From NCBI RefSeq assembly GCF_018390605.1, contig NZ_JAHBGD010000010.1, positions 1-64,000 of the forward strand: a stretch of 64,000 nucleotides of DNA, in the 5' to 3' direction. The translations under genes were made by a program, and so were the position numbers. Below are positions 1 to 7,638 of this stretch, piece by piece. The DNA is from Ancylobacter defluvii. GTDB taxonomy: Bacteria; Pseudomonadota; Alphaproteobacteria; Rhizobiales; Xanthobacteraceae. The notes beneath the pieces are model-generated. The model was not told the origin of the DNA. It did no database searches and saw only the letters and a program-made list of their open reading frames with translations. Numbering within the stretch: position 1 is the stretch's first letter; each line of letters opens with the position of its first letter.

Positions 1-53
1 CGGATCTTAACGTTGTAGTCCACAACCCGCTTGACGGGCACAAGGATCTTCAT
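1..53 (-). CDS. etfB: Electron transfer flavoprotein beta subunit (5' fragment)
   Basis: Only the first 17 to 18 codons are inside the window. Read on the minus strand they give MKILVPVKRVVDYNVKIR, which I recognise as the near-invariant N-terminus of alphaproteobacterial EtfB (FixA family). EtfB binds AMP and, with EtfA and FAD, carries electrons from acyl-CoA and other dehydrogenases to ETF:ubiquinone oxidoreductase. The rest lies to the left of base 1. In Rhizobiales etfB commonly sits next to the cobalamin adenosyltransferase and the HIG1 membrane protein. Both are found 2 kb away here, separated by a rhomboid and a GST gene. The identification rests on a short but highly characteristic stretch. 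Confidence 0.85.
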   Translation of the reverse strand, partial: MKILVPVKRVVDYNVKI

Positions 54-339
54 CAGCCGGATCTCCCGCCGCCCGCGACAGGCAGGCCGGCAGTCTCATA
101 CTCCAGGAATGGCGCCGCGCGCGACGAGCGCGACCCCGCGAGGCGCCGGGGAAACTATGGACAGCCCCCCGGCCTGTCAACGTAACGATTCGACGGAAAG
201 TCGAGGGCCGGAGCCGTTTTGCCGCTTATGGAATTGTGAAAATTCCGAAACGCCAGCTGCCGCCGCCGCTTCCGTCTTCCGGAACGGGATGTGGGCCGGG
301 ACATCGGCCGTGACATGGGCCTGCCGGCGGACCAGCGGA

Positions 340-1059
340 TCAGATCGGCGGATGGCCGTCCGGGGTGCCGTCGCGGGTGGTTACCCACAGCGGCACGCCG
401 GGCCGGCGCAGGAACACCGCCAGCACCGCGCCGGTGACGAGGCCGCCGACATGCGCCCACCAGGCGGTATCGGCCTCCCCGGCGCGCAGGGCGCTCCACA
501 GCTGGAAGCCGATCCAGGCGCCGAGCGGCCAGATCGCCGGCACCCGCAGCGGGATGCGCAGGAACATCAGCACCCAGATCCGCACATTGGGATGCAGCAT
601 GAGATAGGCGCCGACCAGCCCGGAAATCGCCGCCGACGCCCCGACCAGCGGCGAGGCCGAATCCGGCACCGCCATGGCATGGGCGAGGCCGCCGGCCACC
701 CCGCAGGCGAGGTAGAACACCAAATAGCGTGCATGGCCGAATGCATCCTCGACATTGTCGCCGAACACCCAGAGGAAGGCCATGTTGCCGGCGAGATGCA
801 GCCAGCCGCCATGCAGGAACATGTAGGAGATCAGCGTCAGCTCGGCCGGCAGCCGCGCATACTCGGCCGGCAGCACCGCCGCATGGTTCACCACCGCCGG
901 GATGGCGCCGTAGCCGAAGGCGGTGGCGATGTCGATCTCCGGCCGATAGCCGTGCTGCACCAGCACGAAGATGGCGATGTTCACCGCGATCAGCGCCCAG
1001 GTGACATAGGCGTGGGTAATGCCCTCGAGCGGATTGTCGTCGTTGATCGGCAGCAGCAT
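340..1059 (-). CDS. Rhomboid family intramembrane serine protease
   Basis: A 239-residue polytopic inner-membrane protein of the rhomboid family, which cleaves transmembrane substrates inside the bilayer. Family signatures visible: the H88-xxx-N92 motif in WLHLAGNMAFLW followed by FGDNVED, the nucleophile Ser142 in GASAAISG, and the catalytic His203 in WWAHVGGLVTG. The glycine that normally follows the nucleophile (GxSG) is alanine here, an unusual but conservative change. About six hydrophobic segments are apparent. The ATG start lies directly before the first membrane helix. It stands alone between etfB and a GST gene. Substrate unknown; activity is inferred from the Ser/His dyad. Confidence 0.9.
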   Translation of the reverse strand: MLLPINDDNPLEGITHAYVTWALIAVNIAIFVLVQHGYRPEIDIATAFGYGAIPAVVNHAAVLPAEYARLPAELTLISYMFLHGGWLHLAGNMAFLWVFGDNVEDAFGHARYLVFYLACGVAGGLAHAMAVPDSASPLVGASAAISGLVGAYLMLHPNVRIWVLMFLRIPLRVPAIWPLGAWIGFQLWSALRAGEADTAWWAHVGGLVTGAVLAVFLRRPGVPLWVTTRDGTPDGHPPI

Positions 1060-1180
1060 GGCGGGCGACAGTCTGGGGATCGGGCGAATCGCGGCGCGGG
1101 CACCGGCGCTCCGCGCCCACAGGATGCCGCGTTGCGGCGAAACGCGCCACAGGCTTGACGGCGCCGGGAGGCCGCGGGGC

Positions 1181-1819
1181 TCATCCGCTCCGGCCGACCG
1201 CCATGGACGGCCGGACGGCGAGGCGGGACCACCAGGCGGCGAGGGCGGGGAATTCGCCGATCATCGCCGCGCCTTCCTCTGCCTTGAGGAAATAGTCGAG
1301 CATCGGCGCCAGATGCAGATCCGCCAGCGAGAGGCCCTCGCCGGCGAGCCAAGGCCCCTCCCCCATGAGATCCGCCAGCGCCTTGAGGCAGAGGCGGGCC
1401 GGCGGCAGAGCGGCCGCGAGGACCGCCTCGTCGGCGATGCCGCCGCGTGCCGGCTTCTCCACCCGCTCGACATAGACGCCCCAGACCAGCGCCGGATAGC
1501 CGTAGGAATCGGCGATGCCGATCAGCTGGTTCATCCGCGCCCGTGCCCGCGGATCGGCGGGCTGCAGCGCCGGCCCGGCGAAGGCTTCGTCGATGTAGCG
1601 GGTGATGGCGCCGGTCTCGTAGAGGGCGAAGCCGTCATGCTCGAAGGCGGGGATGCGGCCGAAGGGATGCCGCGCCTGATAATCCGGCGGCGGGCCCTCA
1701 GTCGCGAACACATCGACCGGCACCAATTCGCAGGCGACGCCCTTCTCGGCCAGCACCAGCCGGACGATGCGGACATAGACGCTGTAGCTGGCGCCGAACA
1801 GAAGCGGACGCATGCTCAT
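1181..1819 (-). CDS. Glutathione S-transferase family protein
   Basis: A 212-residue cytosolic protein with a thioredoxin-like N-terminal domain (about residues 4-80: strand PLLFGASYSVYVR, later GRIPAFEHDGFALYET with the cis-Pro and the glutathione-binding Glu-Thr) and an all-alpha C-terminal domain (about 90-205). This is the layout of bacterial glutathione S-transferases, which conjugate or reduce electrophiles with glutathione. The start is set at MSMRPLLF; the reading frame extends 68 codons upstream, but that part has no domain match and overlaps the cobalamin adenosyltransferase gene. It lies 26 bases downstream of that gene and may be cotranscribed. Subclass and substrate cannot be told from sequence alone. 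Confidence 0.88.
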   Translation of the reverse strand: MSMRPLLFGASYSVYVRIVRLVLAEKGVACELVPVDVFATEGPPPDYQARHPFGRIPAFEHDGFALYETGAITRYIDEAFAGPALQPADPRARARMNQLIGIADSYGYPALVWGVYVERVEKPARGGIADEAVLAAALPPARLCLKALADLMGEGPWLAGEGLSLADLHLAPMLDYFLKAEEGAAMIGEFPALAAWWSRLAVRPSMAVGRSG

Positions 1820-1845
1820 GGCAACGCGCTCATTGGCGGCCCGGC

Positions 1846-2427
1846 CTATTCCCGCCCCGCCGCCGGCACCCACAGCACGTCGCCGCCGGCGCTCGCATTG
1901 GCGGCGCGGCTCATGACGAACAGCAGGTCCGACAGGCGGTTGGCATATTTGATCGCCGCCGGCGAAACGACCTCGCCGTCGCGGCCGGCCAGCTCGACCA
2001 TGATCCGCTCGGCGCGCCGGCACACGGTGCGGGCGACGTGCAGATGCGCCGCCGCCGGACTACCGGCCGGCAGCACGAAGGAGCGCAGCGGCTTCAGCCC
2101 GGCGTTCAACGCGTCGATGTCGCGCTCGAGCCGGTCGACCTGCGAGGCGACGATGCGCAGCGGCTCGAAGCCGCGGTCGATGCCGTCATCGGGGGTGGCA
2201 AGATCGGCGCCGAGGTCGAACAGGTCGTTCTGGATGCGGGCCAGCATCGAATCCATGTCGGGATGGGCGGCCAGATGCAGCCGGGCGACGCCGATCAGCG
2301 CGTTGGTCTCGTCCACCGTGCCATAGGCGGCGATGCGCAGATCGTGCTTCGGCCGGCGCTCGCCGGAGCCGAGCGCCGTGGTGCCGTCGTCGCCGGTGCG
2401 GGTGTAGATGCGGTTGAGCACGACCAT
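1846..2427 (-). CDS. Cob(I)alamin adenosyltransferase, PduO type
   Basis: A 193-residue ATP:corrinoid adenosyltransferase of the PduO/human MMAB fold, which transfers the adenosyl group of ATP to cob(I)alamin to make coenzyme B12. Seen: the N-terminal ATP loop RIYTRTGDDGTTALG (residues 6-20), YGTVDETNA (35-43), and the C-terminal helix with the conserved arginines of VCRRAERI followed by NRLSDLLFV. Length is typical. Start chosen at MVVLNRIY because homologues begin here; the longer frame overlaps the HIG1 gene. The neighbour order (etfB region, this gene, HIG1 protein) is a common rhizobial arrangement. No cobalamin riboswitch was seen upstream. Confidence 0.92.
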   Translation of the reverse strand: MVVLNRIYTRTGDDGTTALGSGERRPKHDLRIAAYGTVDETNALIGVARLHLAAHPDMDSMLARIQNDLFDLGADLATPDDGIDRGFEPLRIVASQVDRLERDIDALNAGLKPLRSFVLPAGSPAAAHLHVARTVCRRAERIMVELAGRDGEVVSPAAIKYANRLSDLLFVMSRAANASAGGDVLWVPAAGRE

Positions 2428-2435
2428 GGGCGATC

Positions 2436-2639
2436 TCAGCCCCGGTGCATCAGGATGACGGTGGCGAGCACGAAGCACAGCGCCACCGCCTGCAGCAGCA
2501 CGCGCCATTGCATGAGCTTCTGCGAGCGCAGCGGCGAGCCGCCGCGCACCATGTTGGCCAGGCCCATGATCAGCACCACCGCCACCGCCCCCAGGGCGAT
2601 CGGCAGCACCACGAACTTGGCGAGGAAGAGGATGTCCAT
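2436..2639 (-). CDS. HIG1 domain / twin transmembrane protein
   Basis: A 67-residue membrane protein with two hydrophobic segments (about residues 6-28 and 47-63) joined by a positively charged loop, RGGSPLRSQKLMQWRV, which carries the QR/QK-x-M-x-xR pattern of HIG1 domains. Mitochondrial HIG1 proteins help respiratory complex assembly; the role of the short bacterial twin-TM forms is not established. A strong ribosome-binding site (GGGAGG, six bases before ATG) fixes the start. It ends 8 bases before the adenosyltransferase gene, so the two are probably one operon. Confidence 0.85.
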   Translation of the reverse strand: MDILFLAKFVVLPIALGAVAVVLIMGLANMVRGGSPLRSQKLMQWRVLLQAVALCFVLATVILMHRG

Positions 2640-2689
2640 GCACGGCCTCCCGGTGCGATGCGGCGAGGCGCCGAATAAGATGCGTCCGC

Positions 2690-3166
2690 TCAGTTCATCG
2701 CCACAATGGCAGCGTTCAGCGCCGTCGCATAGGCGATCCACAGGAGATAGGGCGCCAGCAGCCACGCCGCGATGGTATCGAGGCGGGCGCTCGCCACGAT
2801 GGTGGCGCCGACGGCACCGATGAGCAAGATGATGACGGCGAGCGCGGCGCCGGTCGCTTCCAGCCCGAAGAACACCGGCGACCACAGCGCGTTGAGCGCC
2901 AGCTGCACGAAGAACAGCACCACCGCCAGCCGCCGCGCCGGCGAGGGCGGGTGCAGATGCCACAATCGCCACAGCGTCACCGCCATCAGCACGTAAAGCG
3001 TGGTCCACACCACCGGGAACACCGCATCGGGCGGGGTCCAGGACGGCTTGGCGAGGCCGGCATACCAGGTGGGGATCTTCGGCGTGGTGGCGAGCGAGCC
3101 TATGGCCCCGACCGCCAGGCACAGGCCGACGCTGACCACGAGACGAAAGAAGGAAAGCGTCTTCAA
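2690..3166 (-). CDS. tspO: TspO/MBR family tryptophan-rich sensory protein
   Basis: A 158-residue five-helix membrane protein of the TspO/peripheral benzodiazepine receptor family, which binds porphyrins and cholesterol-like ligands and modulates tetrapyrrole and stress responses. Diagnostic stretches: TPKIPTWYAGLAKPSWTPPD near residues 28-47, FPVVWTTLYVLMA after it, and LALNALWSPVFFG in the third helix. The initiation codon is TTG, supported by a GGAGG ribosome-binding site eight bases upstream. It precedes the HIG1 gene by 50 bases on the same strand. Ligand and regulatory target are not known here. Confidence 0.93.
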   Translation of the reverse strand: MKTLSFFRLVVSVGLCLAVGAIGSLATTPKIPTWYAGLAKPSWTPPDAVFPVVWTTLYVLMAVTLWRLWHLHPPSPARRLAVVLFFVQLALNALWSPVFFGLEATGAALAVIILLIGAVGATIVASARLDTIAAWLLAPYLLWIAYATALNAAIVAMN

Positions 3167-3404
3167 GATCGGTCCTCCGGCGGCGGCGACACCGATGTCG
3201 GTGGCGCGCCCATTACGGAGGAGCCGCGGGCGCGGATCAAGTCGCCCGGCGCCACATCGCCGCGACGGGCGGTCGCCGAGGCGGCGCCGGCCCGGATTAC
3301 TGCATGGATTGCCGGCTGATCGCCGGATGATTTGCCCGGCTTGCCGCCGGGATCCGGGCGCGGAAGATCTCGACCGGGCGACCGGAATCCCTGCGGCGCG
3401 CCGG

Positions 3405-3860
3405 TCACGCGGCGAGGTGCTTCTCGATCTCGTAGACCGGCAGCTTCACCATGTCGCGACAGACCTCGCCGATCAGCGCCTCCTGCACCGCGCGGCCATA
3501 GAGCGGGCGCAGCACCCCGAGCGCGCGCGGCGACGCCACCACCACCAGCGCCTTCGCCTCGCCGGCGGCCAGCAGCGCCTCCAGCCGGGCGGCGATCCGG
3601 CGCAGGAAGGCGGCTTCGGCCTCATCGTGGAAATCGGTCACCTCCACCGCCGAGCGGGCCGAGCCGGCCGATTGATGCACGCGGCCGGGCGCGTCGGTGC
3701 CCTGCGCGGCGGTCGGCGGATTGTCCTGCTCATGCACCTCGTAGGTGCGCAGGTTCGGGAACGCGCCGTCGCCCTCGTTGCGCAGGATCAGGGCCTTGCG
3801 ACCGTCGCACACCGCGACGAGCACCCCGGCCGGAAGCCGGATCTTGTCATGGTGGGTCAT
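3405..3860 (-). CDS. Host attachment family protein (PF10116-like)
   Basis: A 151-residue soluble protein matching the bacterial family described as required for attachment to host cells, distantly related to archaeal eRF1-like domains. Matching features: VLVAVCDGRKALILRNEG at the N-terminus, the E-QDNPPTAAQGTDAPGR segment near residue 45, the SAVEVTDFHDEAEAAF helix, and the ending LVVVASPRALGVLRPLYGR followed by a short helix. Start fixed by an AGGAG site before ATG; the longer frame upstream overlaps the acetyltransferase and is rejected. It stands alone. The family name comes from one plant-associated case; the molecular function is unknown. Confidence 0.85.
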   Translation of the reverse strand: MTHHDKIRLPAGVLVAVCDGRKALILRNEGDGAFPNLRTYEVHEQDNPPTAAQGTDAPGRVHQSAGSARSAVEVTDFHDEAEAAFLRRIAARLEALLAAGEAKALVVVASPRALGVLRPLYGRAVQEALIGEVCRDMVKLPVYEIEKHLAA

Positions 3861-3967
3861 ATGCCGGATCTCCTCTTGCTGTCCGGCGCCATCCGACACC
3901 CTTGCCGGGGGCGGCGCCTTGACCACGGTCAAGGCGCGGAGGCCCGCGAAGGTTCCGCCCGCCGCGC

Positions 3968-4651
3968 TCAGGCGGCGCGGCTGGCGACCACGACCTTCAT
4001 CTGACGGCGCAGGCGGAAGCCGATCGATTCGTACAGGCCGATCGCCGCTCCATTGCCGGCATAGGCGTGCAGGTAGGGCGTGTCTCCGCGCGCAACGATT
4101 TGGGCGGCGACATGAAGCGACAGCGTCCGGCCAAGCCCGTGGCCGCGCCTCTCGGGATGGGCGCACACGCCGCTCAGCTCGGTGAAGCCGGGCTGCCGCA
4201 TGCGCTCGCCAGCCATCGCCGCCAGCCGGCCGTCGATGCGGATGCCCCAGAAGCGGCCCAGACTCAGCGCCTTCAGGCTGAACGGCCCCGGCCGGGTAAG
4301 CGTCGCCAGTTCCAGCATCTCCGCCGCATCGGCGGCGGTCAGGGGCCGGATGCGGGGATCGTCGACCGCCGCCGGCGGCGTCGCCGCGATCATCTGCACC
4401 GCTTCGGCGACCGAGACCGCCGACAGTTCCTGCGGCAGCACGACACTTTCCGCCTCGGCGAGGACGACGGTCTCGCCGGGTGCGACCAGCGCGGCGAGGG
4501 CGCGGCGCGATTCGGCGCGGTCATCCGCCATGGCGGCGAAGGGGACGATGTCGGCGGGATAGCGCCGGGCGAGGACGCCACCCTCGGCGAGCGGCGCCTG
4601 AAGGCTGGTCAGCGCGGTCCAGACCGGGCGGTCGAGCGGGTGCGGGTTCAT
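3968..4651 (-). CDS. GNAT family N-acetyltransferase
   Basis: A 227-residue protein whose C-terminal half (about residues 100-220) is an FR47-like GNAT acetyltransferase domain: LTELSGVCAHPERRGHGLGR contains the acetyl-CoA pyrophosphate loop (R-R-G-x-G-x-G/R), followed by YLHAYAGNGAAIGLYESIGF. The N-terminal part (about 1-100) is a distinct domain with no obvious motif. Its ATG overlaps the MarR stop by four bases (ATGA), so it is translationally coupled to that regulator and very probably controlled by the palindromic operator upstream. Substrate unknown: a MarR-GNAT pair suggests modification of a small molecule or toxin, which is inference. Confidence 0.9.
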   Translation of the reverse strand: MNPHPLDRPVWTALTSLQAPLAEGGVLARRYPADIVPFAAMADDRAESRRALAALVAPGETVVLAEAESVVLPQELSAVSVAEAVQMIAATPPAAVDDPRIRPLTAADAAEMLELATLTRPGPFSLKALSLGRFWGIRIDGRLAAMAGERMRQPGFTELSGVCAHPERRGHGLGRTLSLHVAAQIVARGDTPYLHAYAGNGAAIGLYESIGFRLRRQMKVVVASRAA

Positions 4652-5139
4652 TGAATGCCGTCCCTCTGCCGTGCGGCGCGCCGATGCAGCGGCTCGCTCG
4701 CCAGCCGGTCCTCGATCGCCGTCAGCTGCGCCAGCAGCGGTCCAGGCAGGTCGCGGCACAATTCGGCGACCGCGGCATCGATGCGCGGCCACAGATCGCC
4801 TTTGGCGGTCTCGACGAGCTGCCGCCCGGCGGCGGTGAGCGACACGATCTTCTGCCGCTGGTCCTCGGGACCGGGCTTCGCCTCGGCCAGACCGCGTTCG
4901 ACCAGCCGCGCCACCGTGCGGGTGACGCCGGGCTGCGAGACGCCGAGCGCCTGCGCCAGATCGCCGACGGTGAGCGGCCCCAGCCGGTCGAGCGCGGCGA
5001 GGAAGGGGTGCTGGCCGGACGGCACCGCGGGATCGAGCGCGTCCAGCAGCGCCTGGGTGTCGGATTGCAGCTGCTCGCCGAGCCGCTTCAGCCGGCTGCC
5101 AAGCGCGAGATGGCCGAGCGCGCGCAATATGTCGTCCAT
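4648..5139 (-). CDS. MarR family transcriptional regulator
   Basis: A 163-residue winged-helix regulator. The DNA-binding core is clear: LGPLTVGDLAQALGVSQPGV (recognition helix) then TRTVARLVERGLAEAKPGPEDQRQK (split here only for length), the usual MarR wing. Long helices at both ends form the dimer interface. Start set at MDDILRAL because a GGAGG site sits eight bases upstream; a GTG/ATG pair further upstream lies inside the promoter palindrome and is less likely. First gene of a two-gene operon with a GNAT acetyltransferase. Autoregulation is strongly suggested by the 48-base palindrome spanning its promoter; the inducing ligand is unknown. Confidence 0.92.
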   Translation of the reverse strand: MDDILRALGHLALGSRLKRLGEQLQSDTQALLDALDPAVPSGQHPFLAALDRLGPLTVGDLAQALGVSQPGVTRTVARLVERGLAEAKPGPEDQRQKIVSLTAAGRQLVETAKGDLWPRIDAAVAELCRDLPGPLLAQLTAIEDRLASEPLHRRAARQRDGIQ

Positions 5140-5146
5140 CGTCGAA

Positions 5147-5194
5147 GCCTCCGATAACATCACATGTTATATAACTTGTTATGTTATCGGAGGC
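5147..5194. promoter_or_regulatory. 48-bp near-perfect palindromic operator (MarR)
   Basis: Fourteen-base arms GCCTCCGATAACAT and ATGTTATCGGAGGC are perfect inverted repeats separated by a 20-base centre that is itself palindromic around GTTATATAAC. The element covers the putative -35, -10 and the ribosome-binding site of the marR-GNAT operon. TAAC/GTTA repeats are typical of MarR-type operators; here several half-sites are stacked, so two or more dimers could bind. AT-richness contrasts with the surrounding GC-rich DNA. Assignment to the adjacent MarR protein is inference. Confidence 0.85.
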
Positions 5195-5196
5195 AA
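5168..5196 (-). promoter_or_regulatory. Promoter of marR-GNAT operon
   Basis: On the minus strand TTGCCT (5196-5191) and TATATA (5173-5168) are separated by exactly 17 bases, a good sigma-70-type promoter. Transcription would start near 5161, leaving a leader of about 20 bases that contains the GGAGG site before ATG at 5139. The whole promoter is embedded in the palindrome, so a bound repressor would block polymerase directly. Confidence 0.6.
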
Positions 5197-5223
5197 GGCG
5201 GCATCGCCAGGGCAGCCGCGGGG

Positions 5224-6183
5224 TTAGTAGGCGGCTTCCCGCGCCCGGCGGATGGCGGCGTTGAGTTCGCCGCCATACACGAAGATCGAGGCGGTGGTGT
5301 AGAGGAACACCAGCGCGATCATCACCGAGGCGAGGCCGGCATAGGTGGTGACGTAATTGCCGGCGAAGGCGGCGAGATAGCGCCCGAAGGCGGCGCCGGC
5401 GCCGAGCCACAGCGCCAGGGTGACGAGAATGCCGGGCGCCACGTCCGACAGCCGCCGCCGCCCGGCCGGCAGCCACATATGCGCCACCACCAATGCGACG
5501 ATCAGGATCACCGAGGTGGCAGCGTAGCGCAGGAAGGTGATGACCGAGCTGAACGGCTCCAGCGCCGGCAGGAACCGCACCACCCCGAACCACAGCACCG
5601 GGCCGAGCACGACGAGGAACGACAGCGCCAGCAGCCCGGCGGCGCCGACCAGCACATAGCCGATGGATTCGAGGCGCAGCCAGTACCAGGAACGCATCTC
5701 CTTCACGCCATAAGCGCGGTTGAGGCCGATGCGCAGGCTTTCAATGCCGTTGGAGGAGAAGTAGATCGCCAGCACCACGCCGACGGTCAGCGCATCGGTG
5801 CGCACATGGGTGAGCACCGAGGAAATCTCGCGGCCGATCGGCGCGGCGACCTGCGAGGGCCACGCCTCCAGCATCAGCTGCACCGTCTCCTTGGCCAGAT
5901 CCTGGAAATCGAAGAAGGCGGCCAGCGCGGTGACGAAGATGAGGAAGGGGAACAGCGACATCAACGCCGACAGCGCGATGTGGCTGGCGATCGCCCAGCC
6001 ATCATCCTCGACGAAGCGCCAGAACGCATCCCAGCCAATATCGTAGGCACGCAGGAAAATGCTCGTGTCTCCCGGGATGGTGGCGCGATGCTCCGCACGA
6101 CATCGGATGTCGGAGCGGAAATGGCAAGCCTTGCCGCACGGATTCTTGCCAAGTGAATTCCAGGTGACCCAAGCGAATTCCAA
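5224..6183 (-). CDS. YihY/BrkB family inner-membrane protein
   Basis: A polytopic membrane protein of the YihY/virulence factor BrkB (UPF0761) family: six hydrophobic segments, the family opening AFWRFVEDDGWAIASHIALS followed by ALMSLFPFLIF, the central YFSSNGIESLRIGLNRAYG, and the closing LVFLYTTASIFVYGGELNAA. Usually annotated as RNase BN in older work, which is now regarded as wrong; function unknown, possibly a transporter or envelope protein. The first ATG gives 319 residues, but its first dozen codons fall inside an 11-bp tandem repeat and do not resemble homologues, which start about 45 residues later. No good alternative ATG, GTG or ribosome site was found, so the true start is uncertain. 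Confidence 0.85.
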   Translation of the reverse strand: MEFAWVTWNSLGKNPCGKACHFRSDIRCRAEHRATIPGDTSIFLRAYDIGWDAFWRFVEDDGWAIASHIALSALMSLFPFLIFVTALAAFFDFQDLAKETVQLMLEAWPSQVAAPIGREISSVLTHVRTDALTVGVVLAIYFSSNGIESLRIGLNRAYGVKEMRSWYWLRLESIGYVLVGAAGLLALSFLVVLGPVLWFGVVRFLPALEPFSSVITFLRYAATSVILIVALVVAHMWLPAGRRRLSDVAPGILVTLALWLGAGAAFGRYLAAFAGNYVTTYAGLASVMIALVFLYTTASIFVYGGELNAAIRRAREAAY

Positions 6184-6203
6184 GTGAATTCCAAGTGAAT
6201 TCC
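6149..6203. repeat. 11-bp tandem repeat CCAAGTGAATT
   Basis: Units CCAAGTGAATT at 6149-6159, 6180-6190 and 6191-6201, a one-mismatch unit CCAAGCGAATT at 6169-6179, and a degenerate 9-base unit between them. The array lies between the divergent yihY and proA genes and overlaps the first possible codons of yihY. A period of 11 bases places each unit on nearly the same face of the helix, so it could be a protein-binding array or simply a slippage product. Confidence 0.8.
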
Positions 6204-6339
6204 GGCGATACGGTTAAGGCGGGGCGGCGATCCGGCACGGGATCTTGGCGCACCCGCGACGGAATGTGCTAGAAGGACCGCCCTGTTTCGTCCGACGATC
6301 GCCTATCCGTCCACCGTTCCACCACCACGAGTGAATGTC

Positions 6340-7638
6340 ATGTCCGCCGGCCAGCTGCGCGCCGTCACCGAAGCCGAAACCGATGTCCGCACGCTGATGC
6401 GCGCGCTGGGGGCCCGCGCCCGCGCCAGCACCCGCAAGCTCGCCCTCGCCCCGGCGCCGGTGAAGCAAGCGGCGCTGATGGCGGCGGCGGCGGCGATCCG
6501 CGCCGATGCGGACGCCATCCTCAGGGCTAATGAGGAGGACGTGGCGCGTGCCAGCGCCGCCGGCCTCTCGGAATCGATGATCGACCGGCTGACGCTGACC
6601 CCGGCGCGGCTGGAGGCCACCGCCGCCGGCGTCGCCGAGATCGCCGCCCTGCCCGACCCGGTCGGCAAGGTGACGGAGAGCTGGGAGCGGCCGAACGGCC
6701 TGCGGCTGGAGCGGGTGCGCACCCCGCTCGGCGTGGTCGGGGTGATCTATGAGAGCCGGCCCAACGTCACCGCCGATGCCGGCAGCCTGTGCCTGAAGGC
6801 CGGCAATGCGGTGATCCTGCGCGGCGGCTCCGACAGCTTCCAGTCCAGCCGCGCCATCCACGCGGCAATGGTGAAGGGCCTCGTCTCGGCCGGCCTGCCC
6901 GCCGATGCCATCCAGCTGGTGCCGACCCGCGACCGCGCCGCCGTGGGCGAGATGCTGACCGGGCTCGACGGCAACATCGACGTCATCGTGCCGCGCGGCG
7001 GCAAGAGCCTGGTCGCCCGCGTGCAGAGCGAGGCGCGGGTGCCGGTGTTCGCGCATCTGGAAGGCCTCGTGCACATCTATGTCGACAAGGCCGCCGATCT
7101 CGACAAGGCGCTGACCGTGGTGAAGAACGCCAAGCTGCGGCGCACCAGCGTCTGCGGTTCCGCCGAGACGCTGCTGGTCGACCGCGCGGGAGCCGAGCGC
7201 TTCCTCGCCCCGCTGGTCACCATGCTGCTCGATGCCGGCTGCGAAGTGCGCGGCGACGCCGCCACCCAGGCCGTCGATGCGCGGGTGAAGCCGGCCACCG
7301 AGGAGGACTGGGACACCGAGTATCTCGACGCGGTGATCGCGGCCAAGGTGGTGGACGGGCTCGACGCTGCCATCGACCATATCGAGACGCATGGCTCGCA
7401 CCACACCGACGCCATCCTCACCGAGGACGCCCAGGCGGCGGAGCGCTTCCTCGCCGAGGTGGATTCGGCGATCGTGGTGCACAACGCCTCGACCCAGTTC
7501 GCCGATGGCGGCGAATTCGGCTTCGGCGGCGAGATCGGCATCGCCACCGGGCGCATGCATGCGCGCGGGCCGGTCGGCGCCGAGCAGCTGACCTCGTTCA
7601 AGTACCGGGTGCGCGGCACCGGCCAGATCAGGCCGTGA
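6340..7638 (+). CDS. proA: Gamma-glutamyl phosphate reductase
   Basis: Second enzyme of proline biosynthesis: NADPH-dependent reduction of gamma-glutamyl phosphate to glutamate-5-semialdehyde. A 432-residue member of the aldehyde dehydrogenase fold with the catalytic cysteine at about residue 272 in [16 protein letters not shown], the NADPH-site segment [20 protein letters not shown] and the C-terminal [20 protein letters not shown]. Start taken at ATG; an in-frame GTG nine bases upstream is possible. Its stop overlaps the nadD start (GTGA), so the genes are coupled. proB, usually upstream, is not in the window; the upstream neighbour is divergent yihY. Confidence 0.97.
   Translation: MSAGQLRAVTEAETDVRTLMRALGARARASTRKLALAPAPVKQAALMAAAAAIRADADAILRANEEDVARASAAGLSESMIDRLTLTPARLEATAAGVAEIAALPDPVGKVTESWERPNGLRLERVRTPLGVVGVIYESRPNVTADAGSLCLKAGNAVILRGGSDSFQSSRAIHAAMVKGLVSAGLPADAIQLVPTRDRAAVGEMLTGLDGNIDVIVPRGGKSLVARVQSEARVPVFAHLEGLVHIYVDKAADLDKALTVVKNAKLRRTSVCGSAETLLVDRAGAERFLAPLVTMLLDAGCEVRGDAATQAVDARVKPATEEDWDTEYLDAVIAAKVVDGLDAAIDHIETHGSHHTDAILTEDAQAAERFLAEVDSAIVVHNASTQFADGGEFGFGGEIGIATGRMHARGPVGAEQLTSFKYRVRGTGQIRP

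Noticed and set aside
1820-2435. Cobalamin riboswitch near the adenosyltransferase
   Set aside because: The gene is internal to an operon, 8 bases after the HIG1 gene; no B12-box GCCACTG was seen.
5140-5163. Upstream GTG/ATG start for marR
   Set aside because: These codons lie within the promoter palindrome close to the predicted transcription start and lack a ribosome site; the ATG at 5139 has GGAGG at ideal spacing.
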